From positions 1-62,715 of the forward strand of contig JAJYIF010000020.1 in assembly GCA_021790195.1 (NCBI GenBank): a stretch of 62,715 nt of DNA. Reading direction: 5' to 3'. This DNA is from Nitrospirota bacterium. GTDB lineage: Bacteria; Nitrospirota; Thermodesulfovibrionia; Thermodesulfovibrionales; UBA9159. How positions within the stretch are numbered: the first letter of the stretch is position 1; each line of letters starts with the position of its first letter. A program made the position numbers and the translations under genes. The notes below the pieces were generated by a model. It had not been told where the DNA came from and made no database searches. It worked only from the letters and a program-made list of their open reading frames with translations. Of the stretch, positions 62,418 to 62,715 are shown piece by piece.

Positions 62418-62715
62418 GTTTCAATCCACGCTCCCGCGCGGGGAGCGACGGTCCAGGGCAAGGAAGGATGGAGAGTCAAGACAGATGTTTCAATCCACGC
62501 TCCCGCGCGGGGAGCGACATAGTCCTCAGCGTCTTTCGCCGTCTCCCCTTCCGTTTCAATCCACGCTCCCGCGCGGGGAGCGACCTCCTTTTCGTCTTTC
62601 TCTTCTTTCCCTTTTGTAAGTTTCAATCCACGCTCCCGCGCGGGGAGCGACTCTGAACCATCTCATGACATCGTCATAAGACGGCGGTGTTTCAATCCAC
62701 GCTCCCGCGCGGGGA
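62418..62715 (-). CRISPR. CRISPR array, subtype I-C-type repeats (leader-distal end)
   Basis: Four complete identical 32-base repeats start at 62418, 62487, 62553 and 62620, and a fifth (62689) is cut by the window end after 27 bases. The repeat begins GTTTCAATCCACG and ends GGGGAGCGAC and holds the palindrome GCTCCCCGCGCGGGAGC on the opposite strand. Spacers are 37, 34, 35 and 37 bases. The reverse complement ends in GTGGATTGAAAC, the usual 3' handle of I-C repeats, so the array is probably transcribed on the minus strand. The repeat at 62418 would then be the leader-distal (oldest) end. cas genes must lie beyond the window. Confidence 0.97.

Noticed and set aside
62384-62656. Three overlapping ORFs across the CRISPR array with repeated FQSTLPRGER and VAPRAGAWIET peptides
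   Set aside because: They are translations of the CRISPR repeat in different frames, a well-known source of false proteins.
1-62715. tRNA and rRNA genes
   Set aside because: I scanned intergenic regions for T-arm signatures and conserved rRNA strings and found none.

Overview
The window looks like a chromosomal segment of an anaerobic, respiratory, Gram-negative bacterium of the Nitrospirota (Thermodesulfovibrionia-like) or a nearby deltaproteobacterial lineage. This is inferred from content, not from a marker search: an Mla lipid-transport operon (so an outer membrane), an archaeal-type fructose-1,6-bisphosphate aldolase/phosphatase, a V/A-type ATPase operon, an 18-haem cytochrome fused to cytochrome b561, a soluble NuoEFG-like module, and the chromosomal blocks recA-pilT-recX-alaS and rny-ymdB with 6S RNA upstream. 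Most of the window is ordinary core genome in tightly packed, often 4-bp-overlapping operons. Mobile or defence DNA is limited to the two edges and a few relics.

Layout. 1-663: the left edge cuts an IS110-type transposase gene (minus strand). Its non-coding end abuts the 3' remnant of a toxin gene, followed by an intact CopG-type antitoxin. 825-8605 (minus): secA, a GAF-GGDEF diguanylate cyclase, an MglA-like GTPase and mlaE-mlaF-mlaD. 8658-9533 (minus): a cation diffusion facilitator. 9876-11855 (plus): a sensor kinase with a possible periplasmic haem c site. 11861-12826 (minus): a TSUP permease. 13288-15040 (plus): a drug-type ABC exporter. 15048-15254: a TPR relic. 15321-24717 (minus): ubiB-like kinase, phasin-like protein, alaS, lipoprotein, recX, pilT, recA, thpR, cinA-C and pgpA. 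24800-26791 (minus): MNT nucleotidyltransferase, OsmC and YmdB. 26870-28900 (minus): rny and 6S RNA. 28952-31467 (minus): MEMO-family protein, a Cys-rich small protein and an aminotransferase. 31720-33900 (minus): the b561/18-haem cytochrome. 34070-35443 (minus): a MurC/Mpl-like ligase. 35561-39004 (plus): a large HD-GYP sensor. 39166-48196 (plus): the aldolase/phosphatase gene followed by a nine-gene V-type ATPase operon. 48142-51096 (minus): a hybrid histidine kinase whose 3' end overlaps that of the ATPase operon. 51152-53073 (minus): a zinc alcohol dehydrogenase and a class I aldolase. 53242-60475 (plus): glutamate dehydrogenase and a NuoE / NuoF-CBS / truncated-NuoF-ferredoxin / NuoG cluster ending in a clear terminator. 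60549-62324 (minus): a PEPCK/HprK-like P-loop protein. 62418-62715: the leader-distal end of a CRISPR array with subtype I-C-like repeats, running off the right edge.

How the genes fit together. Three energy modules are present: a quinol/cytochrome c exchange protein with an unusually long haem chain, a cytoplasmic NAD(P)H dehydrogenase module without membrane subunits, and a rotary V-type ATPase that can couple ATP to ion flux. Signalling is rich in c-di-GMP enzymes (GGDEF and HD-GYP) and phosphorelay proteins. The features most worth a second look are the tandem tri-haem cytochrome fusion, the NuoF-CBS fusion with an in-frame internal translation start and its split-off paralogue, the IS110 end with a candidate bridge RNA, and the non-AUG start of the HD-GYP sensor.
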